A stretch of 64,000 nucleotides of DNA from Cryptomeria japonica (GCF_030272615.1 NC_081407.1:144342897-144406896), one strand, 5' to 3'; positions 41,529-53,453 are shown, counted from the stretch's first letter. Numbers and translations: made by a program. Notes: generated by a model from the letters alone, not told the origin.

Positions 41529-43776
41529 TGTTAGCTCTGATGCCAATTGTTAATAAGATGAGAGGGGGGGGGGGGTGAATCATACAAACTTAATCTTCAA
41601 TATATTTAACAGATTCGGCCTTGGTAGCTTTAACAAATATATGTAACCAAAACTGTAAAACATGTAAACTCATAAACAGATAACACCACAAAACACATAA
41701 CACCAGATTTAACGTGGAAACCCAAATAGGGAAAAACCACTGTGGGATTTTGAACCCACTAAGAAATATACTCTTCTAGAATATGCTCGGTTAAAAGCAA
41801 ATCCTGTTAAAAATTACAAACACATTGCTAGATGTGACCCGGTTAAGGGATTTCCCTTAGATCTGTTAGGATCTTCACCTTGTTAGAGGTGACCTTGTTA
41901 AATGGTTTCAAACACTCAATCAGAATGTCACCTTGCTAGAGGATTTACAAATAAGACTGTTAAGTCCACTCGGTTAAGAGATTTTCTGTCACTTACAAAT
42001 AAACAACAGTAATGAGTATGTCTGCAACTTTGCATCTAAAATGCTAAAGCATATTCTTATTTTCTCAATACAATCTAGTCATAGGACTTATCTTGTCCCT
42101 CTGCTGGGCTCCTTACTCTGTTATTCAAATAGGTCTTCAAGCTTCTGTGCTCGGTAATCACTATGTAGCATCCCTGTGCTTACACTTGCCCACATACATT
42201 GTTTATCAACAGTTCCTTATTTATAAACAATTTGCTAACCACTTAATCTCTTTGATCACATTTCCCATGATCAATCATAGCCATCAGATCTTCAATCTTG
42301 ACCAGGTTCAATGTATCCTTTGATCTGAAAATGTTTTACCTTGCCTTGGAACTTGTGCTAGGGTATTGCGGTTCAATCTGAGCTATAGATCTTCTTGCTG
42401 ATTTTCCTTTGCCATAGATCCTTAACAAACTTCATACACATTGTATCAATCATTTAATCATATCCAGCTCATCAAATTCCTTCATTAAATAATGCATGTA
42501 TTCATCCAATGCATTTTGTTATTACTTGGTTGCAACTCGGTAAATACTAAACTTCACTCAGTAGACATTCCGCCTTCATTAACCGATAGCGATAACCTTA
42601 GGGTTTACCGACTAGGTTCCTTGCTCGGTAACATAGTGTAGACACCCAAAATTGTCATGTCTAATTAAATAAATATTTTATTTATTTAATTATCTAAGCC
42701 TAATTCTTCTATTAATTAAATAAATCTTTATTTATTTAATTAATTCATTTATCCTCTTCTAGCCTTATTTCTCATTTAAATAAATACCTTTATTTATTTA
42801 AATTATCCCTTTCCTAAATTAAATAAATATTTTATTTATTTAATTGTCCTACTTCTTCTATTAATTAAATAGATCTTTATTTATTTAATTAATTCATTAT
42901 CTTTTTCTACACATGACACATGTCATTCATCTCTTAATTCATACACTACCTACCTCTTTCATTATTTTACTATTTCTTTTACCTACCCTCTAATCCTAGC
43001 CGACCTCTCTTTTTACACCTCTCAATCTTAACCCTCCATTTCATATTGTGTCTTCTATTTAAGGAGATGCTTTCTTCATTGTCAAACCCTAATAACACAT
43101 GCTAATGATCTTTCATGCAACTTGGCTACACTACAATTCCACTTGCAACCACATTCCATTCTTTATTGAGCTCTTGTGCATACAAAAATCTAAGAGCAAG
43201 CATATCAAACAAGATCAATGGAGATAGGAAGAATGGAGATCAAAACCCTATTGGACATGTGATGGTATAATCTTTGTGATTTTGAGTTATTTGCATTGTC
43301 TTAGGTTATCTTCATATGTTATGGTGGATCTTTGTTCATTGTTAGGCTAGGGTTTAGTGGTTGGATTCATTTAGCCTTTCAATTTTGTTATTATTTGTTA
43401 TCCATTTTCACCATAAACACATAGTATAGTATTAATCTTACAAACAATAGCATATGTAGGATATCAAAACAATCTAAACAACATGATCTCATCATTGTCT
43501 AACTCAGTAATAGTTTCCCATTGAATAACTTATTCCTCCCCTTCATCACATTCTTTCTGTGTCTTTTACCGACATCTTAATTCTCTTCAAAACATACTTC
43601 TTAAGATATGGCAACATCATACTAAATCAGAAAATCAATTTCTTGACATCAATGACAAAATAATATTGTAAAGACAGTAAACATCCTTAATCAGTTATAT
43701 CCATAATTATCAACAACCTTCTCAATATCCTTATTGAAATGCCAACAATCTCTCCTTTTTTGTTATAATGCCAACA
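41529..43776 (-). repeat. Copia-2 LTR (right; 5' LTR), enlarged by a nested solo LTR
   Basis: Starts TGTTAGCTCTGATGCC and ends ATAATGCCAACA like its partner. It is about 0.76 kb longer because of the insertion at 42637-43419. G run at about 41563-41575. Confidence 0.94.
42637..43419 (+). mobile_element. Solo LTR of another family nested in the Copia-2 LTR
   Basis: Starts TGTAGACACCC and ends CCATAAACA, with 5-bp target duplications CATAG at 42632-42636 and 43420-43424. The uninterrupted Copia-2 LTR at the same place reads ACATAGTATAG, confirming a clean insertion. The interior has several A/T palindromes (AATTAAATAAAT facing ATTTATTTAATT). The terminus GGTGTCTACA (reverse) resembles the LTR-like end at 48676. 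It may be from a gypsy-type element; orientation is arbitrary and superfamily unproven. Confidence 0.88.
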
Positions 43777-45060
43777 AAGGTGTGCCTCACAACTTTAATT
43801 TCTAAGGAGAAAGGGGGTTTTATCAAAGGTAGAAAAATTATGGATGGGATTGTAATTACTGTGAAGGACATTCATTCCATGACATCTTCCAAGGACAAGA
43901 TCATGTTTATTAAGCTTGATATGGCTAAAGCTCATGATAGGTTCAAATGGGTGGTTTGCAAAGAGTTTTGTTAGCCTTTGGATTTGTGAATGAAGGTATT
44001 GATTGGATCACAAGTTGTGTTTCCTCTTCTTCCTTTTTTGTACTCATTAATGGGGAACCTATGGAGTTATTTAGTGCTTCTAGAGGTTTGCGACAAGGGG
44101 ACCCTCTCTCCCCATATTTATTCATCATTCTGGAAAAAGGGCTTGGTAGATGTATTAAGGCTCGGGTTCAACAACGCTTGCTTCAAGGCTGGAGATGGAG
44201 TAATGACTTTCCTTCTTCCTCTCATCTCCAGCTTGTTGATGATACTAATTTGATAGGATTGGCTAGAATTAATGAAGTAGTCAATTTTAGGAGAACTTTG
44301 GACACTTATTTAGCTGCTTTGGGTCAAAGAATTAATGAGAATAAGTCCTCAATCTTCTTCTTTAATACTCCTTGGCTCATTCAAGGTAGAGTTGTTCGCA
44401 TTCTTAGTTTCCATATTAGTACCCTTCCTTTGGTCTATCTGGGGATTTCTCTTGGTGTGGGATCACAACGCAGCGAGTTGTGGCAGTATATTTTGGAAAA
44501 TTCATGTAGGAAGGTTAGTCATTGGACCTTGTATTGGCTTTCTTCAGTAGGTAGGCTGACTCTCTTGAAATCTATTCTTCAAGCCCTCCCTCTATATGGA
44601 TTTTTTGTGCAAATTTCCCCCTCAGGTTTTGTGAAGGAACTAGATGCTCTATCTCAGAGATTTCGGTGGTCTGGTAGTTTTATTTTTTCCAAGTGGAGTT
44701 TGGTAAAGTGGGAAGTTGTTTGTAGACCCAAGCAGGAAGGAGGGCTGGGGCTTCGCCGAGCCAAAATGAATAACCTAGTTCTATCTACTAAGTTGTATTG
44801 GAGGTGGTGCACTTGTAAGCATCAAGGATGGGCTAAGATTATTTCCCATAAGTATTTGAGAGGAGTGAATGGTAGCGAGGTGCCTAGATATCCTTTGGAG
44901 GGGAAGGGGTCTATGATTTGGGACACTCTTAAGAAAGGGGAAAAGCTTATTAAGGATGGTCTTTTCTGGATATGTAATAGAGGCTCTGAGGCCCTATTTT
45001 GGTATGAATCTTGGGATGGGCCTCCCTCGATTTTATCTTAGTACCCTCATCTCCAATCTC
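43777..45060 (+). pseudogene. LINE-B ORF2 RT, C-terminal part
   Basis: Begins with LTTLISKEKGGFIKGRKIMD, then FIKLDMAKAHDRFKW (Ala-His for the usual Ala-Tyr). A frame change near 43950 leads into a 364-codon open stretch with LLAFGFVNEGIDWITSCVSS, SASRGLRQGDPLSPYLFIIL, the catalytic LVDDTNLIG (44232-44243), LPLVYLGISL, KWSLVKWEVVCRPKQEGGLG and YLRGVNG. Core aspartates are kept. It ends near 45041 with further decayed sequence. Confidence 0.92.
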
Positions 45061-45670
45061 TTTGCAACCTTTCTGTTGAGGCTAGATGGTACAAGGTTCA
45101 GGATTTCAAGAATATTAAATCCCAAGATCAGATGGTGGTTTGTTGCTGGAAAGATCCTCAGGCATGACCTTTGGGTGGTTCTATGGAGGATCAACATGAA
45201 TTGGTCGGGGTTATTATTGAAAAATTGTGCAACTCCCTTCAACAAAGTGATACTTTGGCCTAGAGTCCTAACCCAAAAGGCAAATTTTCAATTGCTTTAG
45301 GATACCTTGAGCTAGATAGAAAGTGGTATGGCAAGAGAGACATTTCCTAGTGGAAACAGGTCTAGAATAGATTTTATTGGCCTAAGTGCAATTTATTTCT
45401 ATGGTTGGTTTCCAAGAATAAGTGTCTGACCTAGGATAATCTAAGTAAGCATGGATTATAGGGTCCTTAAATGTGTGTCCTTTGTAAAATTAATGAAGAG
45501 GGGTTGTCTCATCTTTTCTTTCAATGTTCCTTTTCTAAAGAAATCCAGCATCTTTGTGGACATCATGGAATCAAGACTGTGTTCATGCCACCTCTTTGGT
45601 GGAGTTTTGGGAGAGTTTGGGTAGACCTCCAACTCGACCCCCTTACCTCTAGATTGCATGGATGATTAGC
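45060..45670 (+). pseudogene. LINE-B ORF2 zf-RVT segment
   Basis: Decayed sequence containing CNLFLWLVSKNKCLT and then MCVLCKINEEGLSHLFFQCS (45471 onward) with the Cys/Cys/His/Cys set, as in the zinc segments of LINE-A and LINE-C. Several frame changes. Confidence 0.75.
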
Positions 45671-45748
45671 CCCTCTATTATTATTTGGAATCTTTGGCTG
45701 GAAAGAAATTGAAAAATCTTTTAGGAGCTAGAGTTAGATATTGATTTC

Positions 45749-46365
45749 TTGTGGCATATGATTGTTGAAAACCTTAAGGAAACTATAGTGGCCAAGTGTG
45801 ATCTTTTAGTTGAGGTGGGTCTAGTTGATAAGGATGTTGTAAAGAAGTTGAAACTAGTTGATAATGACTTGAATTCTCATGTAAGTAGTAGAAGGAAGAG
45901 GACTAGGCAAAAAGTCCAACGTGAAGGAAGATGGCTTCCTCCTCTGGAAGGAGTTTTAAAAGTTAATACAGATGGATCTTCAAGAGGAAATCCTGAATGG
46001 GCAAGAATTGGAGGCATTGGGAGGGATAGTGATGGTAGAGTTGTTTTCCTTTTTTCTACCTTTAAAGGGTTTCACTCAAATAATCTTATGGAGGCTCTTG
46101 CTATTTTCCATGCTACTGAGAAAGGTCTTTCTCTAGGATGGAAAAGGATTATCTGTGAGTCAGACTCGATGATTGTTATTGACATGTTAAATGCTTGGGA
46201 TTGGGGAGATGTTAGTTGGCAACTTGCTTTTGTAATCAGGTAGATTTTGAACTTAACCTTGTCTCTGAAGTATGTGCCCTTTAGGCATATCCATCAAGAA
46301 AGGAATAGAGTAGTAGATTGCTTGGCTAAGTGGGATTCAAAGAATACTAGTAGACGGGGATGTTG
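45749..46365 (+). pseudogene. LINE-B ORF2 RNase H domain
   Basis: 164 open codons (45749-46243) and a short extension after one stop. Motifs: VNTDGSSRGNPEWARIGGIG, NLMEALAIFHAT, ICESDSMIVIDMLNAWDWGD, and after the stop HIHQERNRVVDCLAKWDSKN. All acidic positions are present. Very similar to LINE-D (SSHGNPGRASIGGIGRGSDG), so the two are one family. Confidence 0.9.
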
Positions 46366-46569
46366 AAGATTGGGGGCCTTGGACCCCAGAGTATTTAGGC
46401 ATTCTTGAAAGATTAATTAGGGAAGATGGGATGATGTAGTTGTTTCTCTAGAAGGAGGCATCCCTTGGGATCCCTTTTCTCTTTTTATGTTGGTTCTTGG
46501 TTTGGGCTAGTTTCTCTTGGTTTTGTATTCTTATTCTCTCTGAATAAATTTTTACCCTTTTTCAAAAAC
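46366..46569 (+). other. LINE-B 3' untranslated region
   Basis: Short non-coding stretch after the RNase H, ending CTGAATAAATTTTTACCC next to the A tail. AATAAA could serve as polyadenylation signal. LINE-D ends with the same words. Confidence 0.7.
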
Positions 46570-46582
46570 AAAAAAAAAAAAA

Positions 46583-47340
46583 TCAAAATTTGAAATAGAG
46601 GTGATATAGATTTTTGAGATGGGTAATTACAAATGGTGGGCAATTCATATGTACTTGTGTTTTTCTTAATGAAATTGGATGTGTGTGCTTGACAAAGTAC
46701 AAAGTGACCAAGCCTAGCTTTTAGGCACTTCATGTATTTTGCATGAGGGGCATTAGAAAATGAGAGCTCATTATAAGCAAGTAGGTTCTATTTATTAATT
46801 TCTCAGCACCCAAAATCAAGATGTTCCTCGTTGCTTGTGAATGTGAAAATGCTTGATAGAAATGATGATGACAAAATCCATATAATCCATTGTCTATGGT
46901 ATTGTCAAGTTGCAAGCAATGACTATCTAGATAGTCATTCGAAAATAGGCTTGAACTCAACACGTGACCAAGGGAAAAATTACAAAATCCAACAGTGAGA
47001 AATGTTTTGATCATCTTGCATGCCTCTCAATTGTTATGAACCCTTGATTTGCAATCTTAGCTCATCCATCTCAAATAAAGAAATATCTTCAGCATAAAAA
47101 TAAAACAATATAAAGTCACTTTTGTGGAGGGAAAGAATTACAAATTATTATTTAAAAGTGAATTTTAAATATATTTTTTGGATGACTTTATTTTGGATAC
47201 TTAAGTGATTTAAAGTGTAAAAATTATAATGTCATTTTATAAAAGCGTTTTATTGATTTGTTTTAAAGTAGGAATTAAAAAGTACCTTGTAGAAAAAATA
47301 AAAGTTGATTTGGAAGCTATTTTTTATATGCTAGATTTAT
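46583..47340. other. AT-rich flank, no gene seen
   Basis: No recognisable domain or RNA gene. A 94-codon open frame on the minus strand (46730-47014) has no family resemblance or context and is not called. Confidence 0.55.
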
Positions 47341-48676
47341 TTTTCTTTGTAGAAATCCGGATATGGGGTCGGGGGTGAGAAATGGGCAAAGGTCAGGTGA
47401 ACGGAGTCTAGACAATTTGAAGTTTTAGTGAGAACAAACCCAAGGGAATTGGTTTTAGTGGTGAGAAATCTATCCTAGCTAATTATTGAAGATTAACTTG
47501 TACTTAGGTAGTAAATAAGTGTAAATTGTATAATCAGATATCAAAGAGTGAATCACCAACTCTAATCTAATCAAATTACTCCTAAATTACAATAAAATAA
47601 AGCTAACATCAATTGAATTATGAAATGAAACTAATTAAAAACTCCTTCAATTGATGCAACATGGCTTCCATTGCTCTTCTCCAATTTGTGTGGTAGGTGG
47701 CTCTCAGGTATTGGACTGGAATTCCTGCATATGATTAACACAAATATTTTGAAGATCGTGATTCTTTTGTGATTCTCAAAATCTAGATTGAAATGAGAAA
47801 ATGATGTTGAATTTATAGATTTTCAACACAAAGGGGGTGAGAAATAGAACTCAAGTGTTGATTGGGAGACAACTGAAATTGATTGATCAGTTAACAAAGT
47901 TGATTGATTTGTTAACTCGTTTGATTGAGTAGTCAACTAGATTGATTGGCGAATGAACTGAATAGATGGGTTAGTAAACTCGTTTGATTGATTAGTGAAC
48001 TGAATAGACTAGGGAGATGACTAAATTGATGGATTAGAAGACTGAATTGATGGATTAGTCATAAAAAGCTGATTTTGAGTTAAAAAGGATGATTGATGAG
48101 TTAATTGATTAGACAACTGATTTGATCAATCAATTCCGATTTAGCATGTGTTGTAGCAATTTGAAATTGAATTTGATTTTCATTTTCAATTTGGATTTGA
48201 ATTTGGTCATTCAAATGTTGAAATGCGTATGAAATTAACTGAAATTCAGATTTGGGGAAAATGTGAATTTGGAAATATGAAATTAGATGAAATTAATTGA
48301 AATTCGAATTTAGGGAAATGTGAAATGAAATTAGATGGAATTATGTGAAATTAAAATTTGGGGAATTGGAGGAATAAGTTAATTAATTTAAATAATTTAA
48401 ATAAATTATTTAAACTTAGGAAATAGAATTAATTAAATAATAAAGATTATTTAACTAAGGAAAAGGTCGCAATTAATTAAATAATTGATATTTAATTAAT
48501 AATTGAGATATGGTTAACTGATTAAAATGATTTGAGGATAGAAAAAGAATAATTATAAGTGTTGAGGGGCGATGATTAGAAGAAATAGTCAGTTTAATCA
48601 AATAATTAAAGAATTACTTAATTAAATAGACGAATAATTACTGTAGAATTAATGAGACATTTTTTAGGTGTCTACA
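47341..48676 (+). repeat. LTR-like remnant ending GGTGTCTACA
   Basis: Begins roughly where the sequence turns purine-rich (GGGGTCGGGGGTGAGAAATG) and ends TTTTTAGGTGTCTACA at 48676, an end resembling that of the solo LTR at 42637 in reverse complement. The right third consists of AATTAATTTAAATAA-type words. It holds a 21-bp minisatellite. A segment of it (47806-48290) recurs at 50512-50975. No reliable left end or target duplication was found. Confidence 0.5.
47868..48120 (+). repeat. 21-bp minisatellite, copy 1
   Basis: About twelve imperfect units, eleven of exactly 21 bp from 47890 on, with consensus near GTNAACTNNNTTGATTGATTA. No spacers and no protein-coding sense. Confidence 0.9.
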
Positions 48677-50270
48677 TAACTAATCTATCAAAGATATGAG
48701 ACAAACAACCAATTATTAATTCTCTATGTATTTATAGGTAAAATATATATATTCAAGTAATTTTGTTTTCAGTACCATTCTTTTCAAAATATTGAGTGAT
48801 TGAGTTGAAACACCAAATTGTGGGAAAGATTTGTTCAAGACAATACTCCATATTGTTAGGCATTTAAAATCACATATCAAGTTGGGGAGTTTAAGAAATA
48901 TTTTTTCATTTGTTTTTCATTTTTAGTGCTTTACTTAATGTTTGTAGAAGATATAAAAGTTTCTTGGGTAGTATTTAATGTGTCACAATATGCAACAATA
49001 ATCTCAATCGCCTTATAAATACCTATAGTGATAATATAAAGCTATTGGAGAGTAAGACACAACTTTTAGAGACTCATTTTTGGAGTTGGAACTTGAAATA
49101 GAAGTAGTTTTAGGTATTGTTATTCCAAGAAATGCAACAATTAAAAGGGGTTATTCTACAATCATTGAACAATATCAAAAACATTAACATCATCCTTGAG
49201 TACAACAACAAACTAAAGTCATTTACATACTATTAACAATTGTATTTCAATTTATACAAAGAATTCTTTTAGTTACTTTTATAGCTATAGCAATCCTAGT
49301 GCTTTTGCAAATAACCTTGCAAGTATGCTATTTGTGTTAATTTTATATGGTATGTATCAGCTAAATTCACACATAAGATTTTGGTCAATTGTTTGTGTCA
49401 TAATAGAAAGCAAACCAATATGAATTATCCAGGGATCAACCATGAAATCTTCAAATTCACACAAGATTCTAATCTAACAATAGAGTATGTAAAGGAAATG
49501 CATGAATTAAGAATAAAACAATAAACTATATTTCACACAATTACCTTTCTTATCTCCATTCTTCATTAAACTTTCTTTGAACGAATGATACATTATGTCA
49601 CTCTCAAATTTTGTATAAGCACATTTTGCAATATAATCATATTAAAACTCAAAGATTGTGGTTAAAGAATGATGATGGATGAAGACTGGATTTATAGATT
49701 GTTCTGATATTGATCAATGATGGAGATCATTTGAAATAAATCTAAAGATCAATGGTCAAGAATTGATGATAGAAATTGGTGGCTAAAAATAGGAGCTAAC
49801 TGATTGCTTGATTTAATGAATTGATTATATAAGAGAACAATGAATGAAAGAAGTGAGAGAAAGTGTTAGGTGAACCAAAAAAATGGAGGTACGTGAGAGA
49901 TAAAAATAGAAGTAAATAAATAAATAATTTAATTCCACATGCACTATGAGAAAATAAATAAAATAACAATTTTGTTTATTTTTAGATAAAATATATATAG
50001 GAAATGAATAACTAAATAAATATTTTTTTATTATAGAAGAAGAGTTAGCTAATTAAATAATTAAAAATAATTATTTACTTATAGTAGACTAGATGAATAA
50101 TTAAAAAAATAATAATTAAACAATTTTTTTTTATATATATAAAATGAGAAATGGAGGGAAAGTTTGAATTCAAAATATGGCGATGTAGCCTAATTAATTA
50201 ATAAAATTATTTAATTAATTCAAGAAGAATAAATGATGATGAATACATTGGCCATTTTTCAATGTCTACA
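48677..50270. other. AT-rich stretch ending in a second LTR-like terminus
   Basis: No coding domain. The right end TTTTTCAATGTCTACA (50255-50270) and the preceding A/T-rich AAATAAATAATTTAATT words resemble LTR ends of the TGTAGACA type, so part of this is probably another LTR remnant. Its start is not identifiable. Confidence 0.45.
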
Positions 50271-50511
50271 TTTGTCTCTCTTTGAGCTAATGCATTTTAT
50301 AGTGTTATTTCAAAAAAACTTAAAACGTAAAACCTCAAAGAAGATGGTTAGATTAGGGAAGATGTCCTAGTCATTCAAAGGAGTAATTAAGAGGAAAGGT
50401 GATGGAAACAAAGATGCCCCCTCGAAAGGAAATGTAGGTTCAAGAAAAAATGGTTGTACTCTCGAAATAGATAACAAAGGGGGTGAGAAATAGAACTCAA
50501 GTGTTGATTGG

Positions 50512-50975
50512 AAGATGTTGGATTTATAGATTTTCAACACAAAGGGGGTGAGAAATAGAACTCAAGTGTTGATTGGGAGACAACTGAAATTGATTGATCA
50601 GTTAACCGAGTTGATTGATTTGTTAACTCATTTGATTGAGTAGTCAACTAGATTGATTGGAGAGTGAATTGAATAGATGGATTAGTAAACTCATTTGATT
50701 GATTAGTGAGCCGAATAGACTAGAGAGATGATTGAATTGATGGATTAGTCATAAAAAAGCTGATTTTGAGTTAAAAAGGATGATTAATGAGTTAACTAAT
50801 TTGATCAACCAGTTCTAATTTAGCATGTGTTGTAGGAATTTGAAATTAAATTTGATTTTCATTTTCAATTTGAATTTGAATTTGGTCATTCGAATGCTGA
50901 AATGCACATGAAATTAACTGAAATTCAAATTTGAGAAAAATGTGAATTTGATGATAAGAAATTAGATGATAATAC
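50512..50975 (+). repeat. Second copy of the 47806-48290 segment
   Basis: Direct repeat with long near-identical stretches, including GATTTTCAACACAAAGGGGG and the minisatellite (50579-50811). A piece of the left edge, AAAGGGGGTGAGAAATAGAA, is present twice here (50477 and 50542), a local duplication. Confidence 0.85.
50579..50811 (+). repeat. 21-bp minisatellite, copy 2
   Basis: Same units in the same order as copy 1 but lacking one whole 21-bp unit (GAAGACTGAATTGATGGATTA) and shortened by a further unit near the right end; one unit is 22 bp by an extra A. Confidence 0.88.
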
Positions 50976-52267
50976 CTTTTTACTTCTTGATCCTTTGAGC
51001 ATGATGTTAAAAACTTATCCAAAAACTATCTAACATGATCCTTAGATATAAACACAATTCACTAGCACCAGTATTAGCTTCTTAAATAAGATCCAAACCT
51101 ACAATAATTCCATTCACTTTTTTTAGCATGGCTAAAATCACCATATAAGTTATTACTATAGATTAGTTAAGTCGCATTTCATTTTTTATTTGATTTTAAG
51201 TATATAAGATTCTAAAAGTATAATTAGACTATTCCACACATGTTGTAGAACCATAAACAAGATCTAATCATAAACCAACTATCCTTATCATCTAAATTAA
51301 GTGAAGTATCTCAAGTAGGTCAACAAAACATGAAGTGTCTAAGCCCATCTATAGGTGGGGCCTCACGTCCTCCCCTTGTGTCTAAACGTTATCCTAGAAG
51401 TTAGTAAGAAGTCAAGGAACCCACCCCTTGAGCTAATGTACAAGGTGAGTAGGTCAAACTTCTCCTTTAGTAAGTAGTATGTGAATCACAACCTTGTCAA
51501 CTAGTATGACATATCTATATAGTATCCACCAAAAATAGTTATCTACAAGTAGGAGTAACATCACATTGCACATAGGTTGTCATACACATCACACCTAGGA
51601 CAAGTTCATAAAGAAATTCATATATATTTCAAATACTTATAACACATGCCCAAGATGGTTTTAATCACACATTCATTAGGTTATCACTAGTAAACTTGTT
51701 ATTTAATCAAACACCACCACCTCACAAGAGTGTCTCAAATAGACTATGTTCTTAACAAGAATTCATATACCACATCATGCCAAAAATACACCATACCCAT
51801 CATGATTTGGTAATCATGTAAATTCCTCCTTAAGTGTTATCCTCTAGCACTTGGTTTCTCATATAAACAACCAAAACAAAATAACCACTCATAATGACCA
51901 CAAAAAGGACTCACTTGACTCACAACACAAGGATCACACAAAGGGATGAGGATGACCAGTGCCCAAAAATCTCCTCTGAGATTTCATATCACATAAATAA
52001 TTATCATCAGGTCCTCCCCGATGAACCTCTGATAGAGATATCATATAGATCTAGGGGAAATGAATTCTAACTAACCCATAAAGGTCTCATTTACCCCTAC
52101 ATAATAACTCCCTAGCCATCTACTCCCCCCACACAAGGTGTTAGGTACCCCTCATGAGTATGATAGTCTACATGTTTCACATTACTATATGCATGCGAGT
52201 AGCAACAAACATTTGATAAAGCCTCAAAGCAAGAAATTTTAAAATTCAAATAAAATTAGTTTATGAA
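50976..52267. other. AT-rich flank of Copia-3, no gene seen
   Basis: Non-coding in all frames. It contains many short A- and C-rich words (ACAACCAAAACAAAATAACC) but no element end. It is the left flank into which Copia-3 inserted; the flank continues at 57765. Confidence 0.5.
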
Positions 52268-52272
52268 AATAC

Positions 52273-53451
52273 TGTTGGCAATTTGGAGGAATTGATTTAT
52301 GTGTTGCATTGATGTTTGTCATTGATGTCAACACTAGTTGCTTTGCTATCTACCGGGTTCCGGTAGAGTGGTTAGATTATGATGTTGATCTGGAGATCTT
52401 CTCCGGTATTCTTCGGTATGTTCAGATTTATGGAATTGGTTTGGTCCAGTTATTCAGATACATGTCACATTCAGTTGGTTCGAGATTTGGTGATTTAAAA
52501 GCTATCATATGTTCTAGTAAGCCTTTTGGGTACCAGGAAGGGTTTTAACAACAGAGCTTTGTTGAAGATCTTTTGATGGATTCGATAAGTGGTGTTACTG
52601 TGGCTTCTAAAAGGTTATCAGGATGCTAATGGTTATCATGTTTGTGCTCCAGTTGATCGGTGGTGTTGCATTTGGCTTTTGGTGACCTATTTTAGGCCCA
52701 GTTCTATCTAGTTAGGTTATGGACCAGTTTATGTAACGTGTTGGTTGATTCTCCCGATGCGTTACTGGTTGGATTTATTGATTGGATTATGTTGTTTCGG
52801 TCTTAGGATGACTTGTGTTATCATTCGTTTGTAGGTTTATGTAATGGATTTATTCTATTATCTTTTAGGTGGCCGACCTAATTTTTTAGGTCTTGGGTTG
52901 GTATAAATATGATGTAGGATCTCTTTTATAGATCATGGTTATCGATTGTGGGTTATGGGATTATCTGTGTACGAATAAGGTTGTAATCATATGCATAGGA
53001 TTTGGTTGATCATAGGTGATCAAGTTGGGTTTGTGTAAGAGGTTTAAGACCTTCGGCATTGAGATTAACCAGAACTATACTTAGGCATATAGGAGTCACT
53101 ATTCTAGCAGTTCAATCTTCTTTCCAGATTGTACTTTGAAGATTTCTTGTAGCCAACGAGGCTCCTTTTATGATAAGCAGTGTGCTCTAGGATATTGGCC
53201 TTATTGCATGTACAGGCCCCTTATATGTAATATTTATTCATCTGATCAGTGGATAGTTATTGTGGGTCTCCAATTCCACTGTGGTTTTTCCTCATTGAGG
53301 TTTTCCACGTATAAATCTGTGGTGTTATGGTGTTCATCTTTGTGGTTGCATTATTACTTGTTGTTATCTACTTTTATGCATATCGGTTTCCAAATGTTCA
53401 TTCTGGGAGAACACTGATCCACCCCCCTCTCAATGTTCCTGGATCCCAATA
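52273..53451 (+). repeat. Copia-3 5' LTR
   Basis: Starts TGTTGGCAATTTGGAGG, ends GGATCCCAATA (CA end mutated). Candidate TATA box TATAAAT at 52902-52908. Confidence 0.94.
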
Positions 53452-53453
53452 AT

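Larger units (their letters stand above)
35435..43776 (-). mobile_element. Copia-2: full-structure Ty1/copia element nested in LINE-B
   Basis: LTRs at 35435-36918 and 41529-43776 (the right one enlarged by a 0.8-kb nested LTR), interior 36919-41528 with gag, protease, integrase, RT and RNase H. Perfect target duplication AAGGT. The gag-pol frame is continuous from about 41405 to 37281 with stops but no frameshift seen. The two LTRs differ little by eye at their ends, so this is the youngest copia here. The LTR carries an extra primer-binding-site copy at one end. Confidence 0.96.
43777..46582 (+). mobile_element. LINE-B, 3' segment
   Basis: Carries the rest of the RT, zinc segment, RNase H, a 3' UTR ending in GAATAAATTTTTACCC and a poly(A) (46570-46582). 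It joins to 35434 after removing Copia-2 and one AAGGT copy. No clear target duplication for the LINE itself was found; TCAAAAT occurs on both outer flanks but is too short to trust. Confidence 0.9.

Noticed and set aside
26641-46582. A 10-bp or longer target duplication for LINE-B from the shared TCAAAAT next to both ends
   Set aside because: Seven bases in an AT-rich context are not convincing, and the 5' boundary is not precisely known.
46730-47014. A 94-codon minus-strand gene beyond LINE-B
   Set aside because: No recognisable domain, promoter or relatives; AT-rich DNA easily gives such a frame.
47868-48120. A CRISPR array, because of regular 21-bp repeats
   Set aside because: Units are contiguous and imperfect, without spacers or cas genes, in a plant repeat context; it is a minisatellite.
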